From: Demequina activiva
Lineage (GTDB): Bacteria; Actinomycetota; Actinomycetes; Actinomycetales; Demequinaceae
Assembly: GCF_016862815.1 (NCBI RefSeq)
Contig: NZ_BONR01000001.1
Location: 911,305 to 975,304, forward strand
Reading direction: 5' to 3'
DNA: 64,000 nt
Positions 51,094 to 59,814 of the stretch are shown here, piece by piece; the first letter of the stretch is position 1; each line of letters begins with the position of its first letter. A program made the translations under genes and the position numbers. Below the pieces are notes generated by a model that saw only the letters and a program-made list of their open reading frames with translations, was not told where the DNA came from and made no database searches.

Positions 51094-51922
51094 GATCGAT
51101 GACCTCCAGGTACAGCGATGGCTCGGGCCGCACGCGGTGGTCGTCCGAGTGGTGGATCCAGGCGACCGTGCCGTCTGCGCGGGTGATGATGACGGTGGGG
51201 ACCACCGTATCGCCGCCCGCGTCCCCGGCGCCGCCGGCGAAGGTCACGGGCGTGCCACCCTCCTGCACGATGTCCAGCGCCGCCGCGGCCTGACCTCCGG
51301 AGTCGACGTAGAAGTCCATGGGCGCGTCGAAGCGCGCGGAGAGCTCCTCCGTCTCCTCCGCGCGGCGCGAGCTGATGAGGGCCACGCGCACGCCGCGCTC
51401 GGACAGCGCGCGGTACTGCCCGGCGATCGCGGTGATCTGCGCGACGCAGAAGGGGCACCAGGAGCCTCGATAGAACAGGATGACGTGGGGCTCGTGCGTG
51501 AGCGCCGCGGATCCCACCTCGTCGCCGTGGACCGTCTGCAGCGGGAAGTCCGGCAGTCGCTCGCCCACGGCGACCACGGGGGACGGCCGATGCTGCCGCG
51601 AGAACCACAGCGTGTAGCCCAGCAGCGCGGCGAGACCGGTCGCGGCCAGCGCGAACGCGAGCCCACTGACGAACCCGGAGGCAACGGTGGCCGCGGCAGC
51701 GAGGCCGTACAGCGGCCACGGGTGGCGGGGGAGCCTGGCGACCAGCCGGGAGGGGAGGACTTTGCCTGCTCCGATGAGACCGAGCGCGAGCAGCCAGGTC
51801 GCGGCGCCCAGCAGCGCGGGCCAGCCGGCAGGGCCGGTGGCGAGCCAGATCGCGAGGGCGACGGCGGCCAGTGCCAGCACCCCCACGGCTTCGACGTAGA
51901 TGCGGGCCAGATGGCGTCTCAT
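51059..51922 (-). CDS. Membrane-anchored redoxin (AhpC/TSA-like)
   Basis: 287 residues. Four hydrophobic helices fill the first ~115 residues (VEAVGVLALAAVALAIWLAT onward). The thioredoxin-fold part starts at VGERLPDFPLQTVHG and has the redox motif RGSWCPFCVAQ. It is likely a thiol-disulfide or peroxide reductase; which side of the membrane the domain faces is not certain. A strong AAGGAG precedes the ATG at 51922. A TetR-type operator covers its promoter, and the TetR gene is co-transcribed. Confidence 0.85.
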   Translation of the reverse strand: MRRHLARIYVEAVGVLALAAVALAIWLATGPAGWPALLGAATWLLALGLIGAGKVLPSRLVARLPRHPWPLYGLAAAATVASGFVSGLAFALAATGLAALLGYTLWFSRQHRPSPVVAVGERLPDFPLQTVHGDEVGSAALTHEPHVILFYRGSWCPFCVAQITAIAGQYRALSERGVRVALISSRRAEETEELSARFDAPMDFYVDSGGQAAAALDIVQEGGTPVTFAGGAGDAGGDTVVPTVIITRADGTVAWIHHSDDHRVRPEPSLYLEVIDREGIAVARDGS

Positions 51923-51938
51923 GGGAACTCCTTCAGTT

Positions 51939-51960
51939 AAGTGTACGAGAGCGTACACTT
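51939..51960. promoter_or_regulatory. TetR-type operator
   Basis: AAGTGTACG and CGTACACTT form a perfect 9-bp dyad around AGAG. It overlaps the likely -10 of the redoxin-tetR transcript, so autorepression is expected. Confidence 0.75.
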
Positions 51961-52023
51961 CAGCGCGGGAGTCACCGGTTTCATTCCCGGGATTTTCTCG
52001 AGGCGGCGTCGCGTTCTCTCCGC

Positions 52024-53136
52024 ATGCCGCGACTGCGCCGTTCACGCCCCTCCGAGCCCGGCTTCACGCGCAGGCGAGCCGGGACGGGCTGGACCTACCG
52101 CGACCAGGCCGGCGAGCGCATCGGCGACGCGGAGGTGGTCGAGCGCATCCGCGCGCTCGTGATCCCGCCCGCGTGGACGGACGTGTGGATCTGCCCGTGG
52201 CCCAACGGCCACCTGCAGGCGCTCGGCACGGACGAGGCCGGCCGGCGCCAGTACCTCTATCACCCCGCGTGGCGCGAGCGCCGCGACCGGGACAAGCACG
52301 AGCGCGTGGTCGAGATCGCCGGCGGACTGCCCGCCGCGCGCGCGGTCGCGGATGCGGACGCGGGCCGCGGCGACATGTCCAAGCAGCACGTGCTGGGGAT
52401 CGCCTTCCGCCTGCTGGACCGCGGGCTGTTCCGCGTGGGCGGCGACTCGTACGCCGCGAACAACGGCTCCTACGGCCTCGCCACCCTGCTCCAGAAGCAC
52501 GCACGCGTGACCGCTGACGGCGTGGTGTTCGACTACGTGGGCAAGTCCGGCAAGGAGCAGCACGTGGTGGTGCGCGAGCCCGCGGTCGAGGAGGCGATCA
52601 CCACGCTCAAGCGCCGCACCGACGACGACCCTCAGCTGCTGGCATGGCGGGAGAACGTCACGCCTGTGGTGTGGCACGACATCGACTCGGACGACATCAA
52701 CGAGTACATCCAGATCGTGGTGCAGCCAGGCGCGACCGCCAAGGACTTCCGCACCTGGCACGGCACGGTGATCGCCGCCCAGGCGCTCGCGCAGGCTGGA
52801 GACGCCGCAGGCATGAGCCAGACCGCGCGCAAGCGCGCCGTCGCCGGCGCGATGCGTCAGGTTGCCGAGAACCTGGGCAACACGCCCGCCGTCGCCCGCG
52901 CCTCCTACGTGGACCCGCGAGTGATCGACCTCTGGGAGGACGGCGTCTCGATCGCGCCGGTGATCGACGCGCTGGGGGAGCACGGCGAGGACCTCTCTCC
53001 GGGCGAGCGCGACGCCGCGATCCAGGCTGCCATCGAGCAGGCGGTGGTGGACCTGCTCACGGCAGCGCCCACCGCGGTGGCGAGGCGCCTGCGGCGCGGG
53101 GCCTCCCGGGCCCGCCGCATCGCGGACGCGGCGTAG
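52024..53136 (+). CDS. Bacterial DNA topoisomerase IB
   Basis: 370 residues. The N-terminal domain has WTYRDQAGERI, IPPAWTDVWICPWPNGHLQA and RDRDKHERV. The catalytic set is visible: Arg in GSYGLATLLQKH-type helix context, Lys in YVGKSGKEQ, Arg/His in KDFRTWHGT and the nucleophile Tyr in VARASYVDPRVI. It relaxes DNA through a 3'-phosphotyrosyl bond. ATG 52024 follows the divergent TetR operator region. Confidence 0.93.
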   Translation: MPRLRRSRPSEPGFTRRRAGTGWTYRDQAGERIGDAEVVERIRALVIPPAWTDVWICPWPNGHLQALGTDEAGRRQYLYHPAWRERRDRDKHERVVEIAGGLPAARAVADADAGRGDMSKQHVLGIAFRLLDRGLFRVGGDSYAANNGSYGLATLLQKHARVTADGVVFDYVGKSGKEQHVVVREPAVEEAITTLKRRTDDDPQLLAWRENVTPVVWHDIDSDDINEYIQIVVQPGATAKDFRTWHGTVIAAQALAQAGDAAGMSQTARKRAVAGAMRQVAENLGNTPAVARASYVDPRVIDLWEDGVSIAPVIDALGEHGEDLSPGERDAAIQAAIEQAVVDLLTAAPTAVARRLRRGASRARRIADAA

Positions 53137-53165
53137 CGCTGCTCAGCGGCGTGGCGCGCCCAGGC

Positions 53166-54083
53166 TCAGCCGGTGGGTGACCGGCACTCCTCCGCCAGCT
53201 CCGCGACGGCGCGCAGGCCGGCACCGCGGTAGGGCTCCTCGACGAAGGTCGCGAGCGTGACTGCGTAGGCAACCGCCCGGGCCCTCACTCTGCGTCGACC
53301 GTCGCTGCCGGCACCCACCCTGAGCGTGCCCTCCGCCGTGCCGTACGCCTCCAGCAGCGCATCGCTGTGCGCGGAGCCCACGAGCACGCACGCCTGACCC
53401 AGGTCCGTCGCGGGATCCGCGGCAGCCGCGTCCCCCCAATCGACGATCCCCGCGAGCCGCCCGTCGCGCGTGAGCACGTTCGCGCCATGAAGGTCCAGGT
53501 GAGCCCAGGTGCGGCGAGGCTCGGGCGTGTCCGCGCCCGCTTGGAAGCAGCGCCGCAGCAGCTCGGCGTCCGGCGAGCTCAGGTCGCCGGTCTCCTCCAG
53601 GGTGCGCAGGCGCACATCGCAGCGCTCCGCCACCTCCGCGAGGGTGCCGCTGCGATACGGGTTCACGGGCGCATCGGCCGGTGCGGGCCGGTGGACCTGC
53701 GCGAGCGCGGCGCCCAGGTCGCGGGCGCCCGCGACGGTGAGGGGCTCCTCGAACGCAGGGCGTCCCTGCAGCCACGGCACCACGCTCCAGCGCCAGGGAT
53801 AGCCCCGGCCGGGAAGGCCGATGCGCGTGGGCACCGGCGCGGGAAAGGTCCAGTCGCGCCGCATGCGCGGCAGCCAGTCGAGCTCGGTCACGGAGATCTC
53901 CGCGCCCACCGCCCGTCGCGGCAGGCGCACCGCGAGCGAGGGGCCCAGGCGGAACATCGCGTTGTCCCAGCCATCCATGCGGGCGCCGATGCGCAGCTGA
54001 GCGAGGTCCGGGTGCTGGTCCGCGAGCAGGGCGCGCACCAGCTCGGCATCGATCGAGATCTCAGCCTCGGGTGCGTGCGCCAT
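53166..54083 (-). CDS. Aminoglycoside phosphotransferase-family kinase (intact)
   Basis: 305 residues. The catalytic loop WAHLDLHGANVL and the metal-binding GIVDWGDAAAADPATDLG are complete. The N-lobe and the GRGYPWRW stretch are shared with the degenerate paralogue at 44707-45603. It phosphorylates a hydroxyl on a small molecule; an antibiotic is one possibility. I choose the ATG at 54083 behind AAGGGG; a GTG at 54089 is in frame. Confidence 0.87.
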   Translation of the reverse strand: MAHAPEAEISIDAELVRALLADQHPDLAQLRIGARMDGWDNAMFRLGPSLAVRLPRRAVGAEISVTELDWLPRMRRDWTFPAPVPTRIGLPGRGYPWRWSVVPWLQGRPAFEEPLTVAGARDLGAALAQVHRPAPADAPVNPYRSGTLAEVAERCDVRLRTLEETGDLSSPDAELLRRCFQAGADTPEPRRTWAHLDLHGANVLTRDGRLAGIVDWGDAAAADPATDLGQACVLVGSAHSDALLEAYGTAEGTLRVGAGSDGRRRVRARAVAYAVTLATFVEEPYRGAGLRAVAELAEECRSPTG

Positions 54084-54125
54084 CGTCACCCCTTCAGAGT
54101 AGGCACGCGCGTGCGCGTCTCTCGC

Positions 54126-54140
54126 TAGCCTGGCGGCGTG
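54126..54140 (+). promoter_or_regulatory. Leaderless promoter -10 box of the AraC gene
   Basis: TAGCCT at 54126-54131 is six bases before the GTG at 54138. Confidence 0.6.
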
Positions 54141-54995
54141 GACCTGGGGTTCGACTTCGACTTCCGCACACGGCCCGTGCGCGGCGAGCCCGGTCGCGCG
54201 GTCGAGCAGGTGTGGTTCGCGCGCGGCACGGTGCCGTACCGCAGCGAGCTGATCGCTCCCACGGGTTCAACGGTGGCGATCCTCATCCTTGGCGATTCGA
54301 TCACCCAGACGGCGGCGAGCGGGGTCGAGGTGACTTCTGCGGAGGGTCTGGTGATCGGACCGCACACGGCGCCCATCACGAATGCGCCCTACGGGGAGAC
54401 GTTCGCGGTGGGCATCGTCACGACGGCCGTGGGATGCGAGGCGCTGCTGGGGCACCGTCCTGCGGGTCTGCGGGGCAGGATCGTCGACCTCGCCACCGGC
54501 GCTCCCAGCCTGGTCGAGCTCCGGGCGGCGTTGGCCGTCAGGCGGGCCGATGATCCCGAGGCGCTCCTGGACGCGGTCGAGCATCGGGTCGCTGAGCTCG
54601 TGAACCTCGACGTGCCCGGTCTGGGTCGTGTCGAGGGCGCGGTTGCGTCGCTGGTGGCGGCCCCGCGTCGGTCCATCCAGGATCTGGCGCAGGAGGTGGG
54701 CGTGAGTCACGCGCATCTGGATCGAGAGTTCTCGCGGATCGTAGGCCTGCGGCCGCGCGAGCTGGCGCGCCTGCTGCTCCTACGCAGGCTCATCGAGGGG
54801 CTCGACCCGCTCGCGGACGTGCCATGGGCGAGCGTCGCGGCGGACGGCGGCTGGAGCGACCAGGCGCACTTCACTCGGGACTTCACGCGCCACACGGGGC
54901 TGAGCCCACGCCGCTACCTTCAGGTGCAGCGTTCCTTCGCGCTCGAGGGCAACGCCGGGCCCGGCTTCTCCCCGGACGTCGAGGCGCCGCGCTGA
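54138..54995 (+). CDS. AraC-family transcriptional regulator
   Basis: 285 residues. The C-terminal ~110 residues hold two helix-turn-helix motifs: SIQDLAQEVGVSHAHLDREF and WASVAADGGWSDQAHFTRDF, ending TGLSPRRYLQVQRS. The N-terminal half (~1-150) is a beta-rich domain that probably senses a ligand but is not recognised. It has its own promoter. The target is unknown; the DUF4287 gene follows after 93 bases. Confidence 0.9.
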   Translation: MDLGFDFDFRTRPVRGEPGRAVEQVWFARGTVPYRSELIAPTGSTVAILILGDSITQTAASGVEVTSAEGLVIGPHTAPITNAPYGETFAVGIVTTAVGCEALLGHRPAGLRGRIVDLATGAPSLVELRAALAVRRADDPEALLDAVEHRVAELVNLDVPGLGRVEGAVASLVAAPRRSIQDLAQEVGVSHAHLDREFSRIVGLRPRELARLLLLRRLIEGLDPLADVPWASVAADGGWSDQAHFTRDFTRHTGLSPRRYLQVQRSFALEGNAGPGFSPDVEAPR

Positions 54996-55088
54996 CCCGC
55001 TCGCCGGCCGATGCCGGGGCCGGGTTGAATTCCTTCAAGACGGCGCGGCTGCGACAGCGCGACGATGCGGCTGATGAGAGGAGCAGTC

Positions 55089-55646
55089 ATGACGGATGTG
55101 CAGGCGCAGAAGGCGAGTCAGCTGGCGAACATCGAGGAGGCGACGGGGCGCAGCGTCGCCGACTTCGCGACCGAGGTCGAGTCAGCGGGCCTCGAGCGTC
55201 ACGGTCAGATCGTCGCCCACCTGAAGGCGAGCCATGGGCTCACGCACGGCAACGCGAATGCGCTCGCCCACGCGGTGCGGGAGCGGCTCGCCGGCGGGCC
55301 TCCACCCGCCGACGATCTGCTCGGCGCGCAGTACGCGGGAGCGAAGAAGGTGCTGCGGCCCATCCACGATGCGGTGGTCGCCCAGGCCCGCGCCCTGGGT
55401 GACGACGTCGAGGTGGTGGTGCAGAAGACAGGCGTGAGCCTGCGCCGCGCCAAGCAGTTCGCGCTTGTCCAGGCGCCGTCCGTGAAGCGCGTCCGGCTGA
55501 GCCTGAATCTCGACGCCACGCCGCCCGGCACACGCGTGGTCGAGGCCGGAGGGATGTGCACGCATCGAGCAGACCTCACGAGCATCGACGACGTGGACGA
55601 CGAGGTCGCCGGGTGGCTCGCGGCCGCCTACGAGCGCGCTGGGTGA
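55089..55646 (+). CDS. DUF4287/DUF5655-type protein
   Basis: 185 residues. The first ~65 residues (ANIEEATGRSVADFATEVES, GLTHGNANALAHAV) match DUF4287, and the rest (IHDAVVAQARALGDDVEVVV, VSLRRAKQFALV) matches DUF5655, which is often linked to DNA-uptake or nuclease-like contexts without a proven function. GAGAGGAGC precedes the ATG at 55089. Confidence 0.8.
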   Translation: MTDVQAQKASQLANIEEATGRSVADFATEVESAGLERHGQIVAHLKASHGLTHGNANALAHAVRERLAGGPPPADDLLGAQYAGAKKVLRPIHDAVVAQARALGDDVEVVVQKTGVSLRRAKQFALVQAPSVKRVRLSLNLDATPPGTRVVEAGGMCTHRADLTSIDDVDDEVAGWLAAAYERAG

Positions 55647-55656
55647 GGCACATCGC

Positions 55657-55671
55657 TAGCCTGGCGCCATG
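55657..55671 (+). promoter_or_regulatory. Leaderless promoter -10 box of a GNAT gene
   Basis: TAGCCT at 55657-55662 is six bases before the ATG at 55669. Confidence 0.6.
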
Positions 55672-56217
55672 AGCCTGGTGATCCGCGACGCCGAGCCAGC
55701 CGACGGCCTCGCCATGGGAGAGATCCACGTCGCCGCTTGGCGCTCCGCGTACGCCGGCATCATGGACCCGGAATTCCTGGCGCGGCGTGACCCGGTCGCG
55801 GTGGGCGAGCGATGGACCGCCAGCCTGCGTGGGGATGGCGCAACCGGCGGAGAGCCCGCGCCGTGGGCGCGGCTGGTCGCAGCCCTGGATGGGCGAGTCG
55901 TGGCGATGGCGGCGATCGGGCCCGCGCGCGACGAGGAGTCCGACATCCCGCGTGCGCAGCTGTGGATGCTCAACTCCCACCCCGACGCTTTCGGAACCGG
56001 GGCGGCGACGGCGCTCCACGCCGAGGTGATCGCACGGCTGCGCGAACGCGGCGAGACGCGCGCGTACCTCTGGGTCGCCCGTGACAACCTGCGTGCCCGC
56101 CGCTTCTACGAGCGCGAGGGATGGGCCGGCGACGGCGGCGCGCACGTCGAGGAGCTCGGCGGCGTGCCGGTGGCCGAGGTCAGGTACGTGCGCGATCTGT
56201 GCGCACGTACCCGGTGA
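55669..56217 (+). CDS. GNAT-family acetyltransferase
   Basis: 182 residues. VIRDAEPADGLAMGEIHVAA opens the fold, and LWMLNSHPDAFGTGAATALH is the acetyl-CoA region; the usual Q/RxxGxG/A loop is changed to DAFGTGAA. RAYLWVARDNLRARRFYERE is the conserved strand 5/helix 4. The substrate is unknown. Its last 38 bases overlap the convergent merR gene. Confidence 0.85.
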   Translation: MSLVIRDAEPADGLAMGEIHVAAWRSAYAGIMDPEFLARRDPVAVGERWTASLRGDGATGGEPAPWARLVAALDGRVVAMAAIGPARDEESDIPRAQLWMLNSHPDAFGTGAATALHAEVIARLRERGETRAYLWVARDNLRARRFYEREGWAGDGGAHVEELGGVPVAEVRYVRDLCARTR

Positions 56218-56602
56218 TGTCCTCAGGGACGGCGTCCGCAGCAGCGAGCACCCCCCGGTAGTAGTCGAGCTTCGCGTTCAGGCGTTCTAGATGCTCGCGG
56301 TCCGCCGCCATCCGTGTCACGAGAGCCTCGCGGTAGTGCGCGAGCACCTCGACTCGGTCCGCGATGGTGTGCTCGCCGGCGTGGGTGAGGTCCACGAACG
56401 CCTTCATCTCGCGAATGGGCATGCCGGTCGCGCGCAGCAGCTGCAGGAACCGCACCCAGCCCAGGTCATCCTCGGAGTAGCGCCGGTGCCCGTTCGGCGC
56501 CTTGGGGACCTCCGCGAGCAGACCCTCGCGCTCGTAGTACCGCAAGGCGTGCTTCGAGACCCCGGTGAGGGTGGCGACGTCGTCGATGCTGTAGGCGCTC
56601 AT
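56180..56602 (-). CDS. MerR-family transcriptional regulator
   Basis: 140 residues. The winged helix reads YSIDDVATLTGVSKHALRYY followed by EREGLLAEVPKAPNGHRRYS; a long dimer helix follows, and no metal-binding Cys is present, so it is not a classical metal sensor. The ATG at 56602 lies six bases behind TACTGT. Its own promoter and the divergent aldo/keto reductase promoter both have MerR-type 19-bp spacers with palindromes, so it should control both. Confidence 0.92.
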   Translation of the reverse strand: MSAYSIDDVATLTGVSKHALRYYEREGLLAEVPKAPNGHRRYSEDDLGWVRFLQLLRATGMPIREMKAFVDLTHAGEHTIADRVEVLAHYREALVTRMAADREHLERLNAKLDYYRGVLAAADAVPEDITGYVRTDRART

Positions 56603-56608
56603 CTCGCC

Positions 56609-56639
56609 ACAGTAGGACTTCGAGTGCACTCGAAGTCAA
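56609..56639 (-). promoter_or_regulatory. MerR promoter-operator with 19-bp spacer (merR side)
   Basis: TTGACT (complement of 56634-56639) and TACTGT (complement of 56609-56614) are separated by 19 bp. A perfect 22-bp palindrome with the half-site GACTTCGAGTG fills 56616-56637. Confidence 0.85.
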
Positions 56640-56655
56640 GGGGCCTGTCCATCGG

Positions 56656-56686
56656 TTGACTTCGAGCGCGCTCGAACTCCTAGCGT
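56656..56686 (+). promoter_or_regulatory. MerR promoter-operator with 19-bp spacer (aldo/keto reductase side)
   Basis: TTGACT (56656-56661) and TAGCGT (56681-56686) are 19 bp apart. TTCGAGCGCGCTCGAA within the spacer is a perfect 16-bp palindrome resembling the merR-side operator. Confidence 0.85.
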
Positions 56687-56734
56687 CGACATCGAGCGGG
56701 TCAACCGGCCCCGACGCGAACCCGTGGAGGAAGC

Positions 56735-57802
56735 ATGACCACCACCGATACAGCCGTCGCCGGACGCACCCTGGCGGGTACCGACGCCACGCTGGTCCCC
56801 ATCGCGCTGGGCGCGATGATCATGGGCACCCGCACCCCCGAGGGCGAGTCCCGTCGCATCCTCGACCACTTCCTGGGAGAGGTAGCGCCGCGCTATGCGG
56901 CCGCAGACGGCTCCCCCGCACGCGCGATGATCGACACGGCCGACTGCTACTGCTGGTGGGAGGCGCCGGGCTCGCAGGGCGGTCACAGCGAGTCGCTCCT
57001 GGGCCGCTGGATGGCCGATGCCGGCGTGCGCGATCGCGTGTTCCTCGCCACCAAGGCCACCGGGATGGTCGACGGAGCCGAGACCGCGTGGAAGGACGGC
57101 GAGGCTGACTGGGAGTACGCACGTCAGCACTTCGTAGGCGCCTCCGCGCCCGTGCTGAAGCGCAGTCTCGAGGCTTCGCTCGAGCGCCTGGCCACCGACC
57201 GCATCGACCTGTACTACGTGCATGTGGATGATCTCTCGACGCCTCTCGAGGAGACCCTTGAGACCCTTGCCGGATTCGTGGCCGACGGGCGCATCGGCGC
57301 CTACGGATGGTCCAACGTGCGCGCGTGGCGCCTGGCTCAGATCCGGGCGCTGTGCGAGCAGCACGGCTGGCCCCAGCCGGTGGCGCTCCAGCAGCAGCAC
57401 TCCTACCTGCGCCGCCGTGCGGGCCTGCGGCACGGCTCGATCGTGGGCGACGAGCAGCTGGACTACCTGGAGCATCACCCGGACCTCCAGCTCGTGGCGT
57501 ACTCGCCCGTGCTGAAGGGCGCGTACTCGGACCGCTCGCGTCGCGGCGCGGACTTCTGGGCGATGGGCAACTACGCCGGCCCCGACGCCGATGCGCGCTT
57601 CGCCGCCGTGGACGAGGTCGCCTCGCAGACGGGCGCGACGGGCAACCAGGTGGTGCTCGCGTGGATGCTCGCTCAGGACTCGCCGAGCGTGCTGCCCCTG
57701 ATTGGGCCCCGCACCTACGACCAGTACCGGGAGAACATCGACGCGCTGCACGTGGAGCTCACGGCGGAGCAGGTGGCGATGCTGGACGCCGCCGGCGCGT
57801 AG
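56735..57802 (+). CDS. Aldo/keto reductase
   Basis: 355 residues. IALGAMIMGTRTPEGES, ARAMIDTADCYCWWE (Asp and Tyr of the catalytic set), RVFLATKATG (Lys) and LYYVHVDD (His) fit the family. The C-terminal NADPH site lies near LPLIGPRTYDQY. It reduces a carbonyl compound. GGAGGAAGC precedes the ATG. Control by the divergent MerR suggests induction by an electrophile or a specific substrate. Confidence 0.92.
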   Translation: MTTTDTAVAGRTLAGTDATLVPIALGAMIMGTRTPEGESRRILDHFLGEVAPRYAAADGSPARAMIDTADCYCWWEAPGSQGGHSESLLGRWMADAGVRDRVFLATKATGMVDGAETAWKDGEADWEYARQHFVGASAPVLKRSLEASLERLATDRIDLYYVHVDDLSTPLEETLETLAGFVADGRIGAYGWSNVRAWRLAQIRALCEQHGWPQPVALQQQHSYLRRRAGLRHGSIVGDEQLDYLEHHPDLQLVAYSPVLKGAYSDRSRRGADFWAMGNYAGPDADARFAAVDEVASQTGATGNQVVLAWMLAQDSPSVLPLIGPRTYDQYRENIDALHVELTAEQVAMLDAAGA

Positions 57803-57818
57803 CCGCCCCATCCCGGTG

Positions 57819-57859
57819 GGACATGGGGATCAGGCTCCACGAGCCCCATCCCCATGTCC
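57819..57859 (+). terminator. Terminator behind the aldo/keto reductase gene
   Basis: GGACATGGGGAT (57819-57830) pairs with ATCCCCATGTCC (57848-57859) around a 17-base loop. Confidence 0.6.
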
Positions 57860-57889
57860 TCCCAACGCGCACGCCGCTCGCCGGGTCGC

Positions 57890-57904
57890 TAGCGTGGGCG
57901 CATG
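57890..57904 (+). promoter_or_regulatory. Leaderless promoter -10 box of the methyltransferase gene
   Basis: TAGCGT at 57890-57895 is six bases before the ATG at 57902. Confidence 0.6.
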
Positions 57905-58513
57905 CTCACCGATCTGCCGGACCACGAGCGCTGGAACCACAGCATCGCCTATCAGCGCGAGCTCAGCGAGCTGATCCCTGAGACCGCGCGAACGGCGCTC
58001 GATGTCGGTTGTGGCGAAGGCCTGCTGGCCCGTGAGCTGGTCAAGAGGGGGCTCGCGGTCACCGCCCTGGATACGGATGCGGCGAGCATCGAGCGCGCCC
58101 GCGCGCAACTGTCGGATGGCATCGACTATCGGATCGCGGACGTGATGACGGAGCACCTGCGGGAGCACGGCTTCGACGTGGTGACCTGCGTCGCGACGCT
58201 TCACCATCTCGATCTCGATTCCGGGCTGCGTAGGCTGTCCGAGCTGACCGCACCGGGGGGAACAGTCCTCATCGTGGGCCTCGCCCAAGCCACGTGGCGC
58301 GAGCTCCACTGGGAGGCGGTAGCGATCGCGGCTGATGTCGCGGCGCGGCGTAGACGCCAGCAGTGGGAGCATCCGTCGCCCACCATATGGCCTCCCCCGC
58401 ACACGTATGCACAGGTTCGGGAGGCCGCGACGCGGATCATGCCCGGCTCGGTGTATCGCCGGCGGGCGCTGTGGCGCTACACGCTCACATGGACCAAGCC
58501 GCTGGACCGGTAG
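57902..58513 (+). CDS. SAM-dependent methyltransferase, class I
   Basis: 203 residues. ALDVGCGEGLLARELVKRGL is motif I; TALDTDAASIERAR, VVTCVATLHHLDLDSGLRRL and APGGTVLIVGLA are motifs II-III/post. It looks like a UbiE/COQ5-like small-molecule methyltransferase; the substrate is not evident. It converges on the MalY-type gene with a 15-base gap. Confidence 0.88.
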   Translation: MLTDLPDHERWNHSIAYQRELSELIPETARTALDVGCGEGLLARELVKRGLAVTALDTDAASIERARAQLSDGIDYRIADVMTEHLREHGFDVVTCVATLHHLDLDSGLRRLSELTAPGGTVLIVGLAQATWRELHWEAVAIAADVAARRRRQQWEHPSPTIWPPPHTYAQVREAATRIMPGSVYRRRALWRYTLTWTKPLDR

Positions 58514-58528
58514 AGCGCGCGGCTCGCA

Positions 58529-59707
58529 TCACCCGCGGTGAGTCGAGGCGCCCATGCGGCGCACGGCCTCCGTGATGATGTCCGGGTGCGTGGCGATGTT
58601 GAGGCGCACATGGCCGGCGCCGCCGGTGCCGAACGTGGGTCCGGAGTTCACTGCGACCCGCGCGTGCTCGAGGAAGTGCGCGGAAGGGTCCGTGTCGAGC
58701 TCCAGAGGGCGGCAGTCGATCCACGTCAGGTACGTGGCCTCGGGCTGGCGGTAGACGGCGCCCGCCAGGTGCTCGTCGATCAGCGTCCCCAGCAGGCGAC
58801 GGTTCGCGTCCAGGCCCTGCATGAGCGCATCCAGCCACGGCTGGCCGTGGAGGTAGGCCGCTGTCTGCGCGAGGGTGCCAAAGTGCGTGGGTCCGTGATG
58901 AGGAGAGGTCGCGTAGCGCGCAAGCTCGGCCTGCACCGCACGGCCGCCGATCACGATCGCGGCGGGGATGCCGGCGAGATTCCACGCCTTGGACGCGGCC
59001 ATGAGCGAGAAGCCCTTCTCGCCGCCGTCCACGGACAGGTATGGCACGAACTCGTGGCCCTCGTAGACCAGCGGTGCATGGATCTCGTCCACCACCACGC
59101 GCACGCCGTGCCGGTCAGCGAGGGCCGCCACGCGCTCGAGCTCGGCTCGGGTGTGCGCGACGCCGGTGGGGTTGTGGGGGCTGCACAGGAGGTACGCCGC
59201 GGAGCGGCCTCCGGCCGTCGCAGCGGTGAATGCCGCGTCCAGCGCGTCGAAGTCGATCCGAAGGTCCTCGCCCAGCGGCGCCTCCGCCACCTGACGGCCT
59301 GCGGCCTTGAGATACGAGTAGAACGGCGGGTAGACGGGCGAGTTCACGACGACCTGGTCGCCCGGCTCCGTGAGCATGCACAGGACGTCGGTGTACCCGG
59401 TGATGACGTCCGCCACGGTGGTCATCTGGCCCGGCGACACCGACCATCCCCAGCGCTGGTCAGCGAACGTCGCCAACGCCTCGGTGTACGTCGTTCCCGA
59501 GGCGTAACCGGTGTCCCCACCGGAGACGGCGCGCTCCAGCTCCTCGCGGATGGGATCGGCGAGCGCGACGTCCATCTCCGCCACCCACAGGGGCAGCACG
59601 TCGGGCGCGTACTTGTGCCACTTGGCACTGGTGCGGTCGCGCAGCTGAGCCAGCGTGAGCTGGGTGAGCGGATTGGTCTGAATGGACGCAGGGGCAGGGA
59701 CAGCCAT
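58529..59707 (-). CDS. MalY/PatB-type cystathionine beta-lyase (PLP)
   Basis: 392 residues. LRDRTSAKWHKYAPDVLPLW and WVAEMDVALADPIREEL are the MalY/PatB N-terminus; SPHNPTGVAHT, VVDEIHAPLVY and MAASKAWNLAGI, whose Lys binds PLP, complete the aminotransferase fold. It cleaves C-S bonds, for example cystathionine to homocysteine, and so could feed MetE. The ATG at 59707 follows GTGAGG. Confidence 0.9.
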   Translation of the reverse strand: MAVPAPASIQTNPLTQLTLAQLRDRTSAKWHKYAPDVLPLWVAEMDVALADPIREELERAVSGGDTGYASGTTYTEALATFADQRWGWSVSPGQMTTVADVITGYTDVLCMLTEPGDQVVVNSPVYPPFYSYLKAAGRQVAEAPLGEDLRIDFDALDAAFTAATAGGRSAAYLLCSPHNPTGVAHTRAELERVAALADRHGVRVVVDEIHAPLVYEGHEFVPYLSVDGGEKGFSLMAASKAWNLAGIPAAIVIGGRAVQAELARYATSPHHGPTHFGTLAQTAAYLHGQPWLDALMQGLDANRRLLGTLIDEHLAGAVYRQPEATYLTWIDCRPLELDTDPSAHFLEHARVAVNSGPTFGTGGAGHVRLNIATHPDIITEAVRRMGASTHRG

Positions 59708-59798
59708 CCTCACACTGTGGCGAACGCGACTCTCAGACGCAAGTGGCGAGCGGCCAGGCGCGGCGGCGCGGGCCCTTGGGAGCACGGACGATGTGACA

Positions 59799-59814
59799 TA
59801 TCCTGCGCCCCATG
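59799..59814 (+). promoter_or_regulatory. Leaderless promoter -10 box at 59812
   Basis: TATCCT at 59799-59804 is seven bases before the ATG at 59812. Confidence 0.55.
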
